A stretch of 64,000 nt of DNA from Paenibacillus jilunlii (GCF_900102965.1 NZ_FNGM01000012.1:9196-73195); one strand, 5' to 3'. Numbered from the stretch's first letter, positions 7,994-16,798 are shown. The notes: generated from the sequence alone by a model not told the origin. Numbers and translations are program-made.

Positions 7994-8905
7994 ATGGACA
8001 AGGTTGAGAGACTAATTTCTATTATTATGATATTGCTGAAAAAAGATGTCGTTCCAGCAAATGAATTCGCACAATTATTTAATGTTTCCAAAAGAACGAT
8101 ACTCCGCGATATGGAAACACTGAGTTTATCCAACATCCCGGTCTATTCGGTCAATGGCGTTCATGGCGGCTATGGCATTATGGATGAATACAAGGTTGAT
8201 AAACGTCTTTTAAGCAGCTCTGACTTGGAGAATATACTGACTGCGCTCGGCGGATTGGAACAAATTCTAATTAGCGAAGAAGTTGAAGTGACGATCAAAA
8301 AAATAGAAGCCATGGTTAGCCCATTGTCTCCAAAAGGTTCAATCGAGCTGTCATTTTATGATTGGGCGGGCCGGGCTGAGATTCTTCAAACCTTGAGGAT
8401 CTGCCAAGAATCGATACTAAAGAGAAGGTTAGTTTCATTTGATTATATAGATAAAAATGGCACCACGACGAAGAGGATTGCCGAGCCGTACCAGCTTCAT
8501 TTTAGTGAAACGAGTTGGTATTTGAAGGGATTCTGTTTACATCGCCAGAGATATAGAACATTTAAATTATTCAGGATCGATCATCTTCATATGGAGGAAA
8601 ATACGTTTAACCCTAGAGATTATTTAGTGGAACAAGCACATGAAGCAAGTTATCAACCTCAATTAGCCGCTATTAAGGCGTTGATTTCGCCTGGCATAAA
8701 AGATCAATTCATTGAAAGGTACGGCCGGAAGAGTATTGAAAACTATAGTTCTGACTATTTCTTAGCCACCATCCACGTTCCCCAAAACAGTATTGGGTTT
8801 CAATTTTTAGCAAGCTTCGGTACAAATCTGGAAATCGTAGAGCCCAAAACATATGTTGAAGAATTTCGAAATTATTTAATTAGAATGGTGGAGAAATATT
8901 CTTAA
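7994..8905 (+). CDS. YafY-type HTH/WYL-domain transcriptional regulator
   Basis: The 303-residue product has an N-terminal winged HTH (about residues 1-60, LFNVSKRTILRDMETL), a linker and a WYL ligand-binding domain (about 140-220, RRLVSFDYIDKNG and TSWYLKGFCLHR). GGAGGGGG precedes the ATG. It is divergent from a VOC protein gene and probably regulates it. WYL proteins in defence or stress loci sense nucleic acid or other ligands; nothing here identifies the ligand. Its stop overlaps the stop of the next, convergent gene by 4 bp. Confidence 0.88.
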   Translation: MDKVERLISIIMILLKKDVVPANEFAQLFNVSKRTILRDMETLSLSNIPVYSVNGVHGGYGIMDEYKVDKRLLSSSDLENILTALGGLEQILISEEVEVTIKKIEAMVSPLSPKGSIELSFYDWAGRAEILQTLRICQESILKRRLVSFDYIDKNGTTTKRIAEPYQLHFSETSWYLKGFCLHRQRYRTFKLFRIDHLHMEENTFNPRDYLVEQAHEASYQPQLAAIKALISPGIKDQFIERYGRKSIENYSSDYFLATIHVPQNSIGFQFLASFGTNLEIVEPKTYVEEFRNYLIRMVEKYS

Positions 8906-9909
8906 ATGTCCCCAAGAAGAGCGTCGAGTTGCTCCCACCGCTCCGCAGTGCGGATCATTTCTTCGGCAAAACGGACAGGGACCGCGCTGGACGATTCGAA
9001 CGACGGCTTGATCCACCAAGGTGATTCGATGCACCAGACGTACTTGATTGCCTTCACAAGCGAGCCCGGCGGCAGCAACCGCACACTACGGTAGCCTTCA
9101 GTGAAAGCGGCCACCGCATCCTTGCGGAATCCGTGCTCGCTGAGCGTGCCGGAAAGGACAGCCCGACCGAGGTCCAGCGCTGGAAACGAGTAGCGCGCCC
9201 GGTCGAAATCAACAATGGCTGTCAGAGCGTTTCCTTCGAAAAGCAGGTTGTCTGCCCATAGATCGAGGTGGGCCCAGCCTGCAGTCAGAGGCGTAAAGTC
9301 ATCATCTCCAAGTGATTCAACTATCGCCTTCTGTAATTGCAATGCATTCCGGACACGCTCAGACGAGTCACGAGCCGCATCCCAATTCACCTCCCAGGTG
9401 CGCTCCATCTCCTCGCGGGACAACCGCCAAACCGGTTCCTCCGGCGGCACTGCTGCTCCGAACCCTAATGTCGTCGCGGAATCCCAGACGGCATGCATAT
9501 CCGCAGCAGCACGTCCGAGTGAGTGCATCATATGCTCACCGATCATGCCAGCAGGCACCATAGCGCCCGGACAGCACGTCATAACGGTCATGTACCTTCC
9601 GCACGGCAGGATGTGCATGCAGCGCCCTTCCAGCATCAACGGCTCTGGACACGGTCCTCCCGACTGATAAAAAAGAAGCTGCAGTTGCAGCGCATTTTCA
9701 ATCTTCCCGCGAAATTCCAGATCATGCATCTTAAACCGCTCAGGGTGATAGCTTTTTACGAACAGCCCCCCCTTGTTTGTCTCGACAATCCACTTCTCGT
9801 TCATTAGCCCTCGCCTAACACGCTCGGCGGACAGCATCTCAGCCGAAAAATGCTTTTTCAGCCAGTCTGCGATTTCGTTGACTATTTGGTCCTCAGTCGT
9901 CAACAGCAT
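8902..9909 (-). CDS. Aminoglycoside phosphotransferase/homoserine-kinase-like family protein
   Basis: A 335-residue protein-kinase-fold small-molecule kinase. The Brenner motif HLDLWADNLLF supplies the catalytic Asp and metal-binding Asn (about residues 220-230), followed by the DFG-equivalent IVDFDRA (about 236-242). A P-loop-like N-lobe is present (VRRGLMNEKWIVET). The fold covers antibiotic kinases, choline kinases and CotS-like spore proteins; nothing points to drug resistance. It converges on the WYL gene with a 4-bp overlap (TTAA). Confidence 0.8.
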   Translation of the reverse strand: MLLTTEDQIVNEIADWLKKHFSAEMLSAERVRRGLMNEKWIVETNKGGLFVKSYHPERFKMHDLEFRGKIENALQLQLLFYQSGGPCPEPLMLEGRCMHILPCGRYMTVMTCCPGAMVPAGMIGEHMMHSLGRAAADMHAVWDSATTLGFGAAVPPEEPVWRLSREEMERTWEVNWDAARDSSERVRNALQLQKAIVESLGDDDFTPLTAGWAHLDLWADNLLFEGNALTAIVDFDRARYSFPALDLGRAVLSGTLSEHGFRKDAVAAFTEGYRSVRLLPPGSLVKAIKYVWCIESPWWIKPSFESSSAVPVRFAEEMIRTAERWEQLDALLGDI

Positions 9910-10048
9910 TTTAAGTCAACCTCTCTAATCGACATTTTTCTTACCTGATTAAAGGAAAAATCGGAACAGCGAATTCTGTACTTCGGCTGCACAACCAGTC
10001 CATCCGGAATTCCCTCCGGGTAGGTCTGAACAAAGCGCACATATTTAT
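9910..10048 (-). pseudogene. Coding remnant of unknown family
   Basis: On the minus strand a frame reads LSGKTELLNKYVRFVQTY and continues as PEGIPDGLVVQPKYRI before running into the start of the kinase-like gene. It has good codon usage but no start codon or Shine-Dalgarno. It lies one frame away from the endonuclease remnant immediately to its right. It is probably the tail of a deleted gene; I do not recognise the family. Confidence 0.4.
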
Positions 10049-10336
10049 TCAGGAGTTCTGTTTTTCCTGACAGATATCCCGGAAATACAGGGACAGCAAT
10101 CGCTCAAACTCAGCACCATTAATTTTGTCCAGAGGTGTTTTTAAAAGCACATCATCCGGTCTTCACGTCGTAGAGGAACGGTTAAAAGTAGTAGCAGTGC
10201 TTTTGACAGTACTTTTCTTAATAGTAGTCTGCCGCTTGCCTGTACTGCGTCTTCTCTTCTTCTTATTTCCTTGCATCATCCCGGTTAAAATGGACAAGAC
10301 AATAATAGCTACTATAAATCCGATAAATGATGTCAT
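10049..10336 (-). pseudogene. Membrane-anchored Mrr-type restriction endonuclease, nonsense-mutated and truncated
   Basis: AAGGAG precedes the ATG at 10336. The frame gives a transmembrane helix (FIGFIVAIIVLSILTGMM), a very basic linker (KKKRRRSTGKRQTTIKK) and then an in-frame TGA at 10163-10165. Beyond that stop the same frame continues sensibly as RPDDVLLKTPLDKINGAEFE followed by RLLSLYF, the entry helix of Mrr-cat-like endonucleases (INGxEFE). It then stops again at 10049, before the catalytic motif. So the gene carries a nonsense codon and has lost its nuclease core. Confidence 0.65.
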
Positions 10337-10431
10337 GGCTGCTCCTTGATAAATTAATAAAATTTCTTGAATATCAAACTTTAGGGCATTGCCATTAATC
10401 ATAAAATAAGCACTACACTTACGCTACAGCA

Positions 10432-10463
10432 AAACGCACAAGCCACTGGCTTGTGCGTTTTTA
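10432..10463 (-). terminator. Terminator of the XRE gene
   Basis: A perfect 13-bp stem (10432-10444 with 10448-10460) has a 3-nt loop and T-runs on both strands. It lies 40 bp after the XRE gene on the minus strand and can also act rightwards. Confidence 0.85.
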
Positions 10464-10502
10464 CTTCTTACGACCTCATTTGTTGCCCTGTAGGACCTTG
10501 CT

Positions 10503-10835
10503 TCATAATAATTCTTTTAGTACATTTTTAGCCACACGGATTTTCTCATCATTGGCATCACGAAGCATACCTACAATATCTAGAATATCGCTCTCTGCTG
10601 ATGTAACCATAAACTCTTCATTCAGATACGCAAACAGCTGAATTAAATTAACTTCAAGCGATTCTGCTATCTTATGTAAATTCAATAAAGAAACATTCTT
10701 CTCGCCGCGTTCAATCTGCCCTATGTATGAAAAATGAAATCCGCCTTTCTCCCCAAGCGCTTCCTGCGATAATCCACGCTCTTTCCGAAGAGCACGAATC
10801 CGGGTTCCTACGAGCTTCAATATTTCTTTATCCAT
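10503..10835 (-). CDS. XRE-family transcriptional regulator
   Basis: The 110-residue product has a five-helix Cro/C1 HTH (about residues 6-62; RIRALRKERGLSQEALGEK and SYIGQIERGEKNVSL), and a short helical C-terminal dimerisation part resembling SinR-like regulators. I chose the ATG at 10835, 8 nt after GGAGAGG; a GTG at 10847 would overlap that site. It is divergent from a HEPN-like gene with a 145-bp gap and probably controls itself and/or that gene. Confidence 0.85.
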   Translation of the reverse strand: MDKEILKLVGTRIRALRKERGLSQEALGEKGGFHFSYIGQIERGEKNVSLLNLHKIAESLEVNLIQLFAYLNEEFMVTSAESDILDIVGMLRDANDEKIRVAKNVLKELL

Positions 10836-10980
10836 TATGGTATTCACCTCTCCATGTCAAAAGTGTAGACAAGTTTCATAACGGTAAACACCAAACAATG
10901 AATATTATTATTTATTTTAATATTTATAGGTATTATAATTATGTGATGCTTTTCCAATTACAGTCTAGGAGGCATTAGCT

Positions 10981-11367
10981 ATGGGTAAAAGTTTGCAAGA
11001 GAAAATCGACGATTATTATCAACTTGCTCAATATCATATGAAATTAGCCCAGATTATGAGAAAACACAATCAGTTTAAAGCTTCGTTCTTTCTTTGTCAT
11101 TCGGCGCTCATCTCCATAACCCGTGCGCTATACATTTATGAACACAAGGCAGAGTTCGGTTCAGAAATATCATTAATTGATCTTTTGCTACTTATACATA
11201 CGGATTATAATCCTGGGCTTGAGATTGCGGTGTTTGTTGGCGAGTTAAGTTATATCGTTAATGGGGAGGGGCAGGAGTTAGAGGTGATACAAGATGAGGA
11301 TATGAAAAGAGTGATATTAAGAGCAAAGGAGATACTGAGCATTCTTTACGAGAGAATGAGGGATTGA
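10981..11367 (+). CDS. HEPN-like helical protein
   Basis: The 128-residue all-helical protein starts after TAGGAGG. Helix 2 (KASFFLCHSALISITRALYI) matches the core of HEPN domains. The RX4-6H motif of HEPN ribonucleases is not present at the expected place before the last helix, so an RNase role is not supported by sequence. No nucleotidyltransferase (MNT) partner gene is adjacent; the only neighbour is the divergent XRE regulator. Function unknown. Confidence 0.6.
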   Translation: MGKSLQEKIDDYYQLAQYHMKLAQIMRKHNQFKASFFLCHSALISITRALYIYEHKAEFGSEISLIDLLLLIHTDYNPGLEIAVFVGELSYIVNGEGQELEVIQDEDMKRVILRAKEILSILYERMRD

Positions 11368-11657
11368 GAGTGCTTATGAAGAGCATCTCATTATTCATTA
11401 GGTACAATTACTTTTAAATAAATAATTCTATAAAAAAGGAATAACTTAAATTTTTTAAGAACTACTTGATAAATAAAAGATCAACAGCAGCCAAATTTAA
11501 AGACAGATCTATGAAGTCTAGCTTGGAAAGAATAATGAAAACAAGCTACTACTGCGAACCCGTCAATCCTTACTTACGATAAGATTCACCCCACAGCAGC
11601 TCAACACACATCTGCTGGTTACGCACCCCTCAACCTGCAGAATTCCCGCTCATTACA
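11368..11657. other. Intergenic region without recognised feature
   Basis: AT-rich on its left half and ordinary on its right. No coding frame, repeat or strong promoter was recognised between the HEPN-like gene and the terminator of the convergent stress-protein gene. Confidence 0.4.
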
Positions 11658-11705
11658 AAGAAGGGTCTCCCCAAGTCCGGCGGACTCAGGGAAACCCTTC
11701 CTTTA
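11658..11705 (-). terminator. Terminator of the DUF2382 gene
   Basis: A long interrupted stem has AAGGGT / ACCCTT outer arms and AGTCCG / CGGACT inner arms, and is followed by TTCTTT on the minus strand. Confidence 0.7.
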
Positions 11706-11749
11706 ATCGTTATTCCAAGGAGGCAATGCCCCCTGCTTGCGAATTCCTC

Positions 11750-12934
11750 TTAACGGGTCCGGCTGTGGTCTCTCAGCACCTCGTTATTATTGTTCACCTT
11801 TACATTCCCCGTCTTATCCACCCGGGCTTCCTCACGTTTAATCGTATCTTTAACCTGCTCCGTCTCTTGAATTTCACGTTTATGAACATCCACTTCACCG
11901 GTGACCACCGTATTCTTGTTAACCTCGACCTGTTCTTCGCTTACAGGAATACGAATCGTCTCATCGGCTCCGACGGGTTCTGCTGTGGAATCATTATTAA
12001 CGGAACGGCGTTCGATAACAATTTCTTCATGGCTGACTGGAACATTAATCGTTTTCTGCTCTTCAACGATTTCCTTCCGCACGTTCACTTCACCGGTCTG
12101 CACTTTATTTTTGGAAACGTCGAGCTGTTCTTCCCGCAAGCGCAGCTTACGCGCTTCATCGCGCTCACGGTCAGCCCAATCAGCGGATCGTGTGTTGTCC
12201 AGTGTACTGTCCATGCCTTCCCGCGAGCCGGAATAGACATCTCCCGTCATCCCCGGCCGGTTCACATCATCCAGCCTTCTGCTCTCCGGAAGATCATTCA
12301 CCGGTGCGGAATTCATCGTATCCAGCCCAGTATCCTCGCGTCCCTCCAGCCCGGAGCCATTGAATGCGGCATCTACCGTGTCACTTACTGAATGCCGGGC
12401 ATTCGCCGCTGCCTCACCTTCAGGAATTGCCTCCTCTATATAACGGCTGGCATTTGCGGAGTTGTGACTGCGGAACACCGAGTACACATCATTGGCCCGC
12501 GTGCTGTCGGCATCCACCATGACGAGAATGCGGCCTTCATCCACATAATTATCATAGCTTTTCGCTTCGTCCTCCGGTATGCCAAGTCCGATTAATCCGC
12601 CGACAAGTCCCCCGGTTCCGGCACCTACCGCAGCTCCCGCCAGCGTTGCCGCAATGGGTCCCGCCGCAAGAATCGGTCCGATTCCCGGAATGGCCAATGC
12701 GCCAATGCCTGCCAGAAGTCCGGTCACACCGCCCAGCACGCCGCCGGTCGCCGCACCTGAAGCCATTCCCTCAGGGGCTTTGGTGCCCGTCTCCTCATTA
12801 ATCGTATCGACATCCTGTTTATTTCTTGCAATCACCGAGATATCCTCTGTCAGAAATCCGCGGCTTTTCAATTCCTCAATGGCCTGTGAAGCTTCATGTT
12901 CGGTATGGAATACACCTACAATTTTCTTGTTCAT
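11750..12934 (-). CDS. YsnF/DUF2382 stress protein with GSP-17M N-terminal domain
   Basis: The 394-residue product starts with a general-stress-protein-17M (YflT-like) domain (about residues 1-60, KKIVGVFHTEHEASQAIEEL). A glycine-rich, membrane-inserting glycine-zipper segment follows (about 58-118), then a charged linker. The C-terminal DUF2382 (PRC-like) domain has two internal repeats with the pattern LDVSKNKVQTGEVNVRKE and VEVNKNTVVTGEVDVHKR (about 265-385). Such proteins are stress-induced and envelope-associated; their biochemistry is unknown. GGAGGG precedes the ATG. A GTTTAG-N13-GGTTAA pair upstream resembles a SigB promoter, but Paenibacillus often lacks SigB, so I do not call it. 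Confidence 0.8.
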   Translation of the reverse strand: MNKKIVGVFHTEHEASQAIEELKSRGFLTEDISVIARNKQDVDTINEETGTKAPEGMASGAATGGVLGGVTGLLAGIGALAIPGIGPILAAGPIAATLAGAAVGAGTGGLVGGLIGLGIPEDEAKSYDNYVDEGRILVMVDADSTRANDVYSVFRSHNSANASRYIEEAIPEGEAAANARHSVSDTVDAAFNGSGLEGREDTGLDTMNSAPVNDLPESRRLDDVNRPGMTGDVYSGSREGMDSTLDNTRSADWADRERDEARKLRLREEQLDVSKNKVQTGEVNVRKEIVEEQKTINVPVSHEEIVIERRSVNNDSTAEPVGADETIRIPVSEEQVEVNKNTVVTGEVDVHKREIQETEQVKDTIKREEARVDKTGNVKVNNNNEVLRDHSRTR

Positions 12935-13285
12935 AACGATTCCCTCCTGATGGCTTTTTATTGGGTGTCAATTCATCTTGCAGCTTATTTTCACACCTCT
13001 TACTTAACCAAACGCTCAGGGCCTAAACTGGGAAATCTCCGTTTCCAGGCTGAATCCACAAAAGAATTTCTGAAACAGGAAATAATAAGGGAAATATAAA
13101 AAAAGACACATTTTCATCAATTTTTTCGAATCCAGGTTAGATAATCTGACGCAAATATCCCCGATTTTACCCATTTGTTAAGCCTTTTGGAACATTGACC
13201 GCTACCCCATTACAGATGCTGCAAAAGGGACTATACTCCTCGTAAGATAGGTCAACTATTATGACCCGATCAAGGAGGCTCAGGT
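12935..13285. promoter_or_regulatory. Divergent regulatory region with promoter and palindrome for the ferredoxin gene
   Basis: Rightward elements TTACAG (13210-13215), a 16-bp spacer and TATACT (13232-13237) form a plausible SigA promoter for the ferredoxin-like gene. Just downstream lies GGTCA-N7-TGACC (13250-13266), placed where a repressor would block the start of transcription. The left part serves the divergent stress gene. No gene was seen. Confidence 0.5.
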
Positions 13286-13597
13286 ATGAATATGCGACTC
13301 AAGGTGCTGAAGAAGCACCTGCTCTTCTGCTGCAGCGAGCACTGCAACAATCAGGATGTGGAAGATGTCATGCAGGAATTCAAAGAACAGCTCGTGGAGA
13401 AGGGGATTAACAAAACCGTCAAAATCAACAAAACCAGCTGTCTCGGCCTGTGCGGCAACGGCCCTTTTGTGATTGTCTATCCTGACGGCATCTGGTATTA
13501 CAATGTGACTACAGATGATGTGGAACGTATCGTGGAAGAGCATCTGGTGAATGGTGAGCCTGTCGAAGAACTGGTAATGCTCAAAATGGAAGCCTGA
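13286..13597 (+). CDS. Thioredoxin-like [2Fe-2S] ferredoxin
   Basis: The 103-residue protein has the cysteine pattern of the NuoE/thioredoxin-like 2Fe-2S family: C16 and C20 (CCSEHC) near the start and C52, C56 in SCLGLCGNGPF. It is close to the length of stand-alone (2Fe-2S) ferredoxin proteins that carry electrons for unknown partners. GGAGG lies 7 nt before the ATG. It stands alone, with its own promoter and a palindrome downstream of the start point. Confidence 0.85.
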   Translation: MNMRLKVLKKHLLFCCSEHCNNQDVEDVMQEFKEQLVEKGINKTVKINKTSCLGLCGNGPFVIVYPDGIWYYNVTTDDVERIVEEHLVNGEPVEELVMLKMEA

Positions 13598-13818
13598 AGC
13601 ATTATCCCTACCCGCGCCGGCCGGCTGGCTGCATGTTTCTGATTCGCTGCATTTGCCCCCGTACAACCTCTCCTTATCCAAAATCCTGCAAGTCCCGCCC
13701 GCAGCCTGGGGCCTGGGACTTTTTGCGGTTGATCAGCCTTAGACAATCTAATGTATAATAGAGGATGTCATTCAAGGTAACTGCCTGGAGCCATCCTACA
13801 CTGAAAAGAGGCTGAAGC

Positions 13819-14645
13819 ATGGCCATATTCAAATATAATTCAGAGCGCCCTTTCCGGGGCAATCCCGATCTGCATCTTCATTATTGGGGACGTGAAGAGT
13901 GTGCTCCCGGCCACAGCGTCGGCCCCGGCGTGCGGGACCTGTACAAAATCCATTTCATTCATGCCGGAACCGGCCAGGTCACTGTCGGGAGAGAGACCCA
14001 CATCCTGCAGCCTGGGCAGGCCTTTCTGACTTACCCTCGCGTATGGATCAGCCTTGGACCTATTCGTGGGTTGCTTTTACGGGGGAAGAGATTGGCTATT
14101 TGCTGTCCAAAACCTCGCTCTCGCCGGAGCATCCCGTCTTCCCGATGGATGATTCGCTTATGCCCGCACTCTATGACCGGCTTAGCACGGCTGCGGACCA
14201 TAAGGACAGTCTTGATCTGCCTCTTAAGGCGATCATGTATGAGTTCTTCGGGCTGCTGGTGCGCCTGGTCCCGGCTTCTGCCAACCCCATCCCGCTTCCC
14301 CGTCAAAAAAGCATCTATGTGGAGCAGTGTCTGCACTATCTGCATGCTCATTACTGTGAGAATGTAACTGTAGAGCGCATGTCATCCTCCCTGAAGCTGG
14401 ACCGCAAATATTTATCGGCATTGTTCAAAAAAACCGTCGGCCTGCCGCCGCAGCAGTACCTGCTTAATTTCCGTGTCGCCAAGGCATGTGAGCTGCTGAC
14501 GGAGACCCCCTGTTCAATCGGTGAAATTTCACGCTCCGTGGGCTATCAGGACCCGCTGCTGTTCTCCCGCATGTTCAAGAAAGTTAAAGGCTGCTCACCC
14601 AAGGAGTACCGCATCCGCCATGCCGGTAATGACATTGTTCTATAA
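13819..14645 (+). pseudogene. AraC-family regulator, frameshifted in the sensor domain
   Basis: The first frame gives an AraC-type cupin N-terminus (LHLHYWGREECAPGHSVGPG and ILQPGQAFLTYP). The second, starting in effect at about 14050, continues with QPWTYSWVAFTGEEIG and a complete AraC HTH (about the last 100 codons, VERMSSSLKLDRKYLSALFK). Compared with relatives, about seven residues are missing between FLTYP and PWTYSWV. A deletion of roughly 20 bp, not a multiple of three, would explain both the gap and the shift near 14040. The gene lies upstream of two aldo/keto reductases it may once have regulated. Confidence 0.65.
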
Positions 14646-14751
14646 ACTTCTTCCTTGCTGACATACGTTTATTCCTGCATTTCCGCTACAATAATAGCGA
14701 AGTGGAATCAGGAAATGTATGCTAACAAAACTTTAAGGAGGAAACTATCCC

Positions 14752-15741
14752 ATGTATCTTGCAAATCCTGAACGTTACAGCCAGATGAAATATAACCGTA
14801 CCGGCCGCAGCGGCCTGCTCCTGCCGGCAATCTCGCTTGGACTGTGGCATAACTTTGGCGGCAATGATGTGTTCGAGAACGGCCGCGCCATGATCAGAAG
14901 GGCCTTCGACCTCGGGATTACCCACTTCGACCTGGCCAATAACTACGGCCCGCCGGCCGGGTCCGCCGAGGAGACCTTTGGACAGATTCTGCGCAAAGAT
15001 TTCGCCGCTTACCGCGACGAGCTGATCATCTCCAGCAAAGCCGGCTACTATATGTGGCCGGGCCCTTATGGTGAATGGGGCTCGAAGAAATATCTCGTTT
15101 CCAGCCTCGACCAGAGCCTGAAACGGATGGGACTGGATTATGTGGATATTTACTATCACCACCGTCCGGACCCGAACACACCGCTGGAAGAAACGATGTC
15201 CGCACTGGACCTGCTGGTGCGCCAGGGCAAGGCGCTGTATGTCGGCATCTCCAACTACAATGCCGAACAAGCGCGTGAAGCGGCGCAGATTCTGCGCCGC
15301 CTCGGCACGCCTTGCCTGATCCATCAGCCGAACTATTCCATGATGTCGCGCTGGATTGAAGACGGGCTGCAGGATGTGCTCGCTGAAGAAGGCATCGGCA
15401 CCATCGCTTTCTCGCCGCTGCAAAAAGGCATCCTGACCGACCGCTATCTCAAAGGCATCACACCGGATTCCCGCGCGGCCGGACCAAGCGTCTTCCTCTC
15501 CGAGAAGGAGATTACCGCCGAGGTCATTGGCAAAGTAAGCAAACTGAACGATCTCGCCGCCGCACGCGGGCAGAAAATGTCGCAGCTCGCCTTGTCATGG
15601 GTTCTCCGTGGCGGCAAAGTGACTTCGGCCCTGATCGGTGCCAGCAAGGTCAGCCAGATCGAAGATGCGGTGGCCTCCCTGAAAGCACCTGAGCTCAGTG
15701 CGGAGGAGCTGGAGCAAATCGAGAATATTTTGCGGGGATAA
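14752..15741 (+). CDS. Aldo/keto reductase (YghZ-like)
   Basis: The 329-residue NADPH-dependent reductase of the AKR14/L-glyceraldehyde-3-phosphate reductase type has a (beta/alpha)8 barrel. The catalytic tetrad is visible: Asp and Tyr in FDLANNYGPP (about residues 60-69), Lys in ISSKAGY and His in YYHHRPD. The NADPH-binding end is GASKVSQIEDAV. AAGGAGG precedes the ATG. Relatives reduce methylglyoxal and similar carbonyls. It is followed at 128 bp by a second reductase with its own promoter. Confidence 0.9.
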   Translation: MYLANPERYSQMKYNRTGRSGLLLPAISLGLWHNFGGNDVFENGRAMIRRAFDLGITHFDLANNYGPPAGSAEETFGQILRKDFAAYRDELIISSKAGYYMWPGPYGEWGSKKYLVSSLDQSLKRMGLDYVDIYYHHRPDPNTPLEETMSALDLLVRQGKALYVGISNYNAEQAREAAQILRRLGTPCLIHQPNYSMMSRWIEDGLQDVLAEEGIGTIAFSPLQKGILTDRYLKGITPDSRAAGPSVFLSEKEITAEVIGKVSKLNDLAAARGQKMSQLALSWVLRGGKVTSALIGASKVSQIEDAVASLKAPELSAEELEQIENILRG

Positions 15742-15807
15742 ACTTTACGCAGCGTCACTTCAGACGGCAATGAAGCCAGCCCAGCCAACAGGCTGCCGCT
15801 GGCTCTA

Positions 15808-15838
15808 TTGCCGCCTTTTGCTGAGGGGATGCTATAAT
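15808..15838 (+). promoter_or_regulatory. Promoter of second aldo/keto reductase
   Basis: TTGCCG and TATAAT are separated by 19 bp, ending 30 bp before the ATG. The -10 box is perfect; the -35 and spacing are suboptimal. Confidence 0.4.
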
Positions 15839-15868
15839 GGACACACAACAGCACAGAAAGGACAGCAG

Positions 15869-16777
15869 ATGAAGACAAACCGTTTAGGAAATTCTGATTT
15901 ATACGTAAGCGCCATGGGGCTCGGCTGCATGTCCCTGGGGACAGATGCAACGAAGGCTGCCGCGATCATGCATGAAGCACTGGAGCTGGGCATCAACTTC
16001 CTGGATACTGCCGATCTGTACGATAATGGGCGCAATGAAGAAATTATCGGCCAGGCGCTGCGCGGGCGCCGCGCGGATGTCATTCTTGCCACCAAAGTGG
16101 GCAACCGCAGAATCCCCGGACAAGAAGGCTGGAGCTGGGACCCTTCCAAAGCCTATATCAAATCGGCAGTAAAGGAGAGTCTGCGCCGGCTGCAGACCGA
16201 TTATATAGACCTCTACCAGCTGCACGGAGGAACCCTCGAAGATCCGATCGACGAGACGATTGAAGCTTTTGAGGAGCTGAAGCAGGAAGGCCTCATCCGG
16301 TATTATGGCATCTCCTCCATCCGTCCGAATGTAATCCGCGAATATGTCTCCCGTTCTCATATTGTCAGCGTCATGAGCCAGTACAGCATCCTGGACCGGC
16401 GGCCGGAGGAAGCAGTACTGCCGCTGCTGGAACAGCATGGCATTGGCCTGATTGCCCGGGGGCCGCTGGCCGGGGGCATATTAACCGGGCATGGCGGCAG
16501 CAAAGCCCACCGGGAGTATCTCGGTTACAGCAGCGAGGAACTGCCGTTGCTCCATGAACGCCTGCTGGAGCAGACCGCCCCCTCCCGTACCCTGACGGAG
16601 GCGGCCCTGCATTATCCGCTGGCAAACCCTGCGGTAGCTGCGATCCTTCCAGGCGCGAGCAGCCTGGAGCAGTTGCGGTTGAATGCAGCGGCAGCTGCGT
16701 CGGCCCCGCTTACTGCGGCAGAGCTGGCAGCCATCCAGGCCGCCGGCAAAAGCAACCGGTACGCGCAGCACCGGTAG
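15869..16777 (+). CDS. Aldo/keto reductase (AKR, YajO/IolS-like)
   Basis: The 302-residue product has the AKR opening NRLGNSDLYVSAMGLGCMSLG, the catalytic D/Y in FLDTADLYDNG, Lys in LATKVGNR and His in LYQLHGG. Its C-terminal cofactor loop reads LPGASSLEQLRLNAA. AAAGGA lies before the ATG at 15869; upstream codons in the same frame belong to non-conserved sequence. It is shorter than the neighbouring reductase and from another AKR subgroup, so the pair is not a recent duplication. Substrate unknown. Confidence 0.88.
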   Translation: MKTNRLGNSDLYVSAMGLGCMSLGTDATKAAAIMHEALELGINFLDTADLYDNGRNEEIIGQALRGRRADVILATKVGNRRIPGQEGWSWDPSKAYIKSAVKESLRRLQTDYIDLYQLHGGTLEDPIDETIEAFEELKQEGLIRYYGISSIRPNVIREYVSRSHIVSVMSQYSILDRRPEEAVLPLLEQHGIGLIARGPLAGGILTGHGGSKAHREYLGYSSEELPLLHERLLEQTAPSRTLTEAALHYPLANPAVAAILPGASSLEQLRLNAAAAASAPLTAAELAAIQAAGKSNRYAQHR

Positions 16778-16798
16778 AGCAGCAGTGCAGCACATGCC

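Noticed and set aside
8902..9909. Antibiotic resistance gene
   Set aside because: The APH-like fold is shared by many metabolic kinases; nothing in the sequence or context indicates aminoglycoside modification.
12935..13030. SigB promoter for the DUF2382 stress gene
   Set aside because: GTTTAG-N13-GGTTAA is only a partial match, and SigB is often absent from Paenibacillus.
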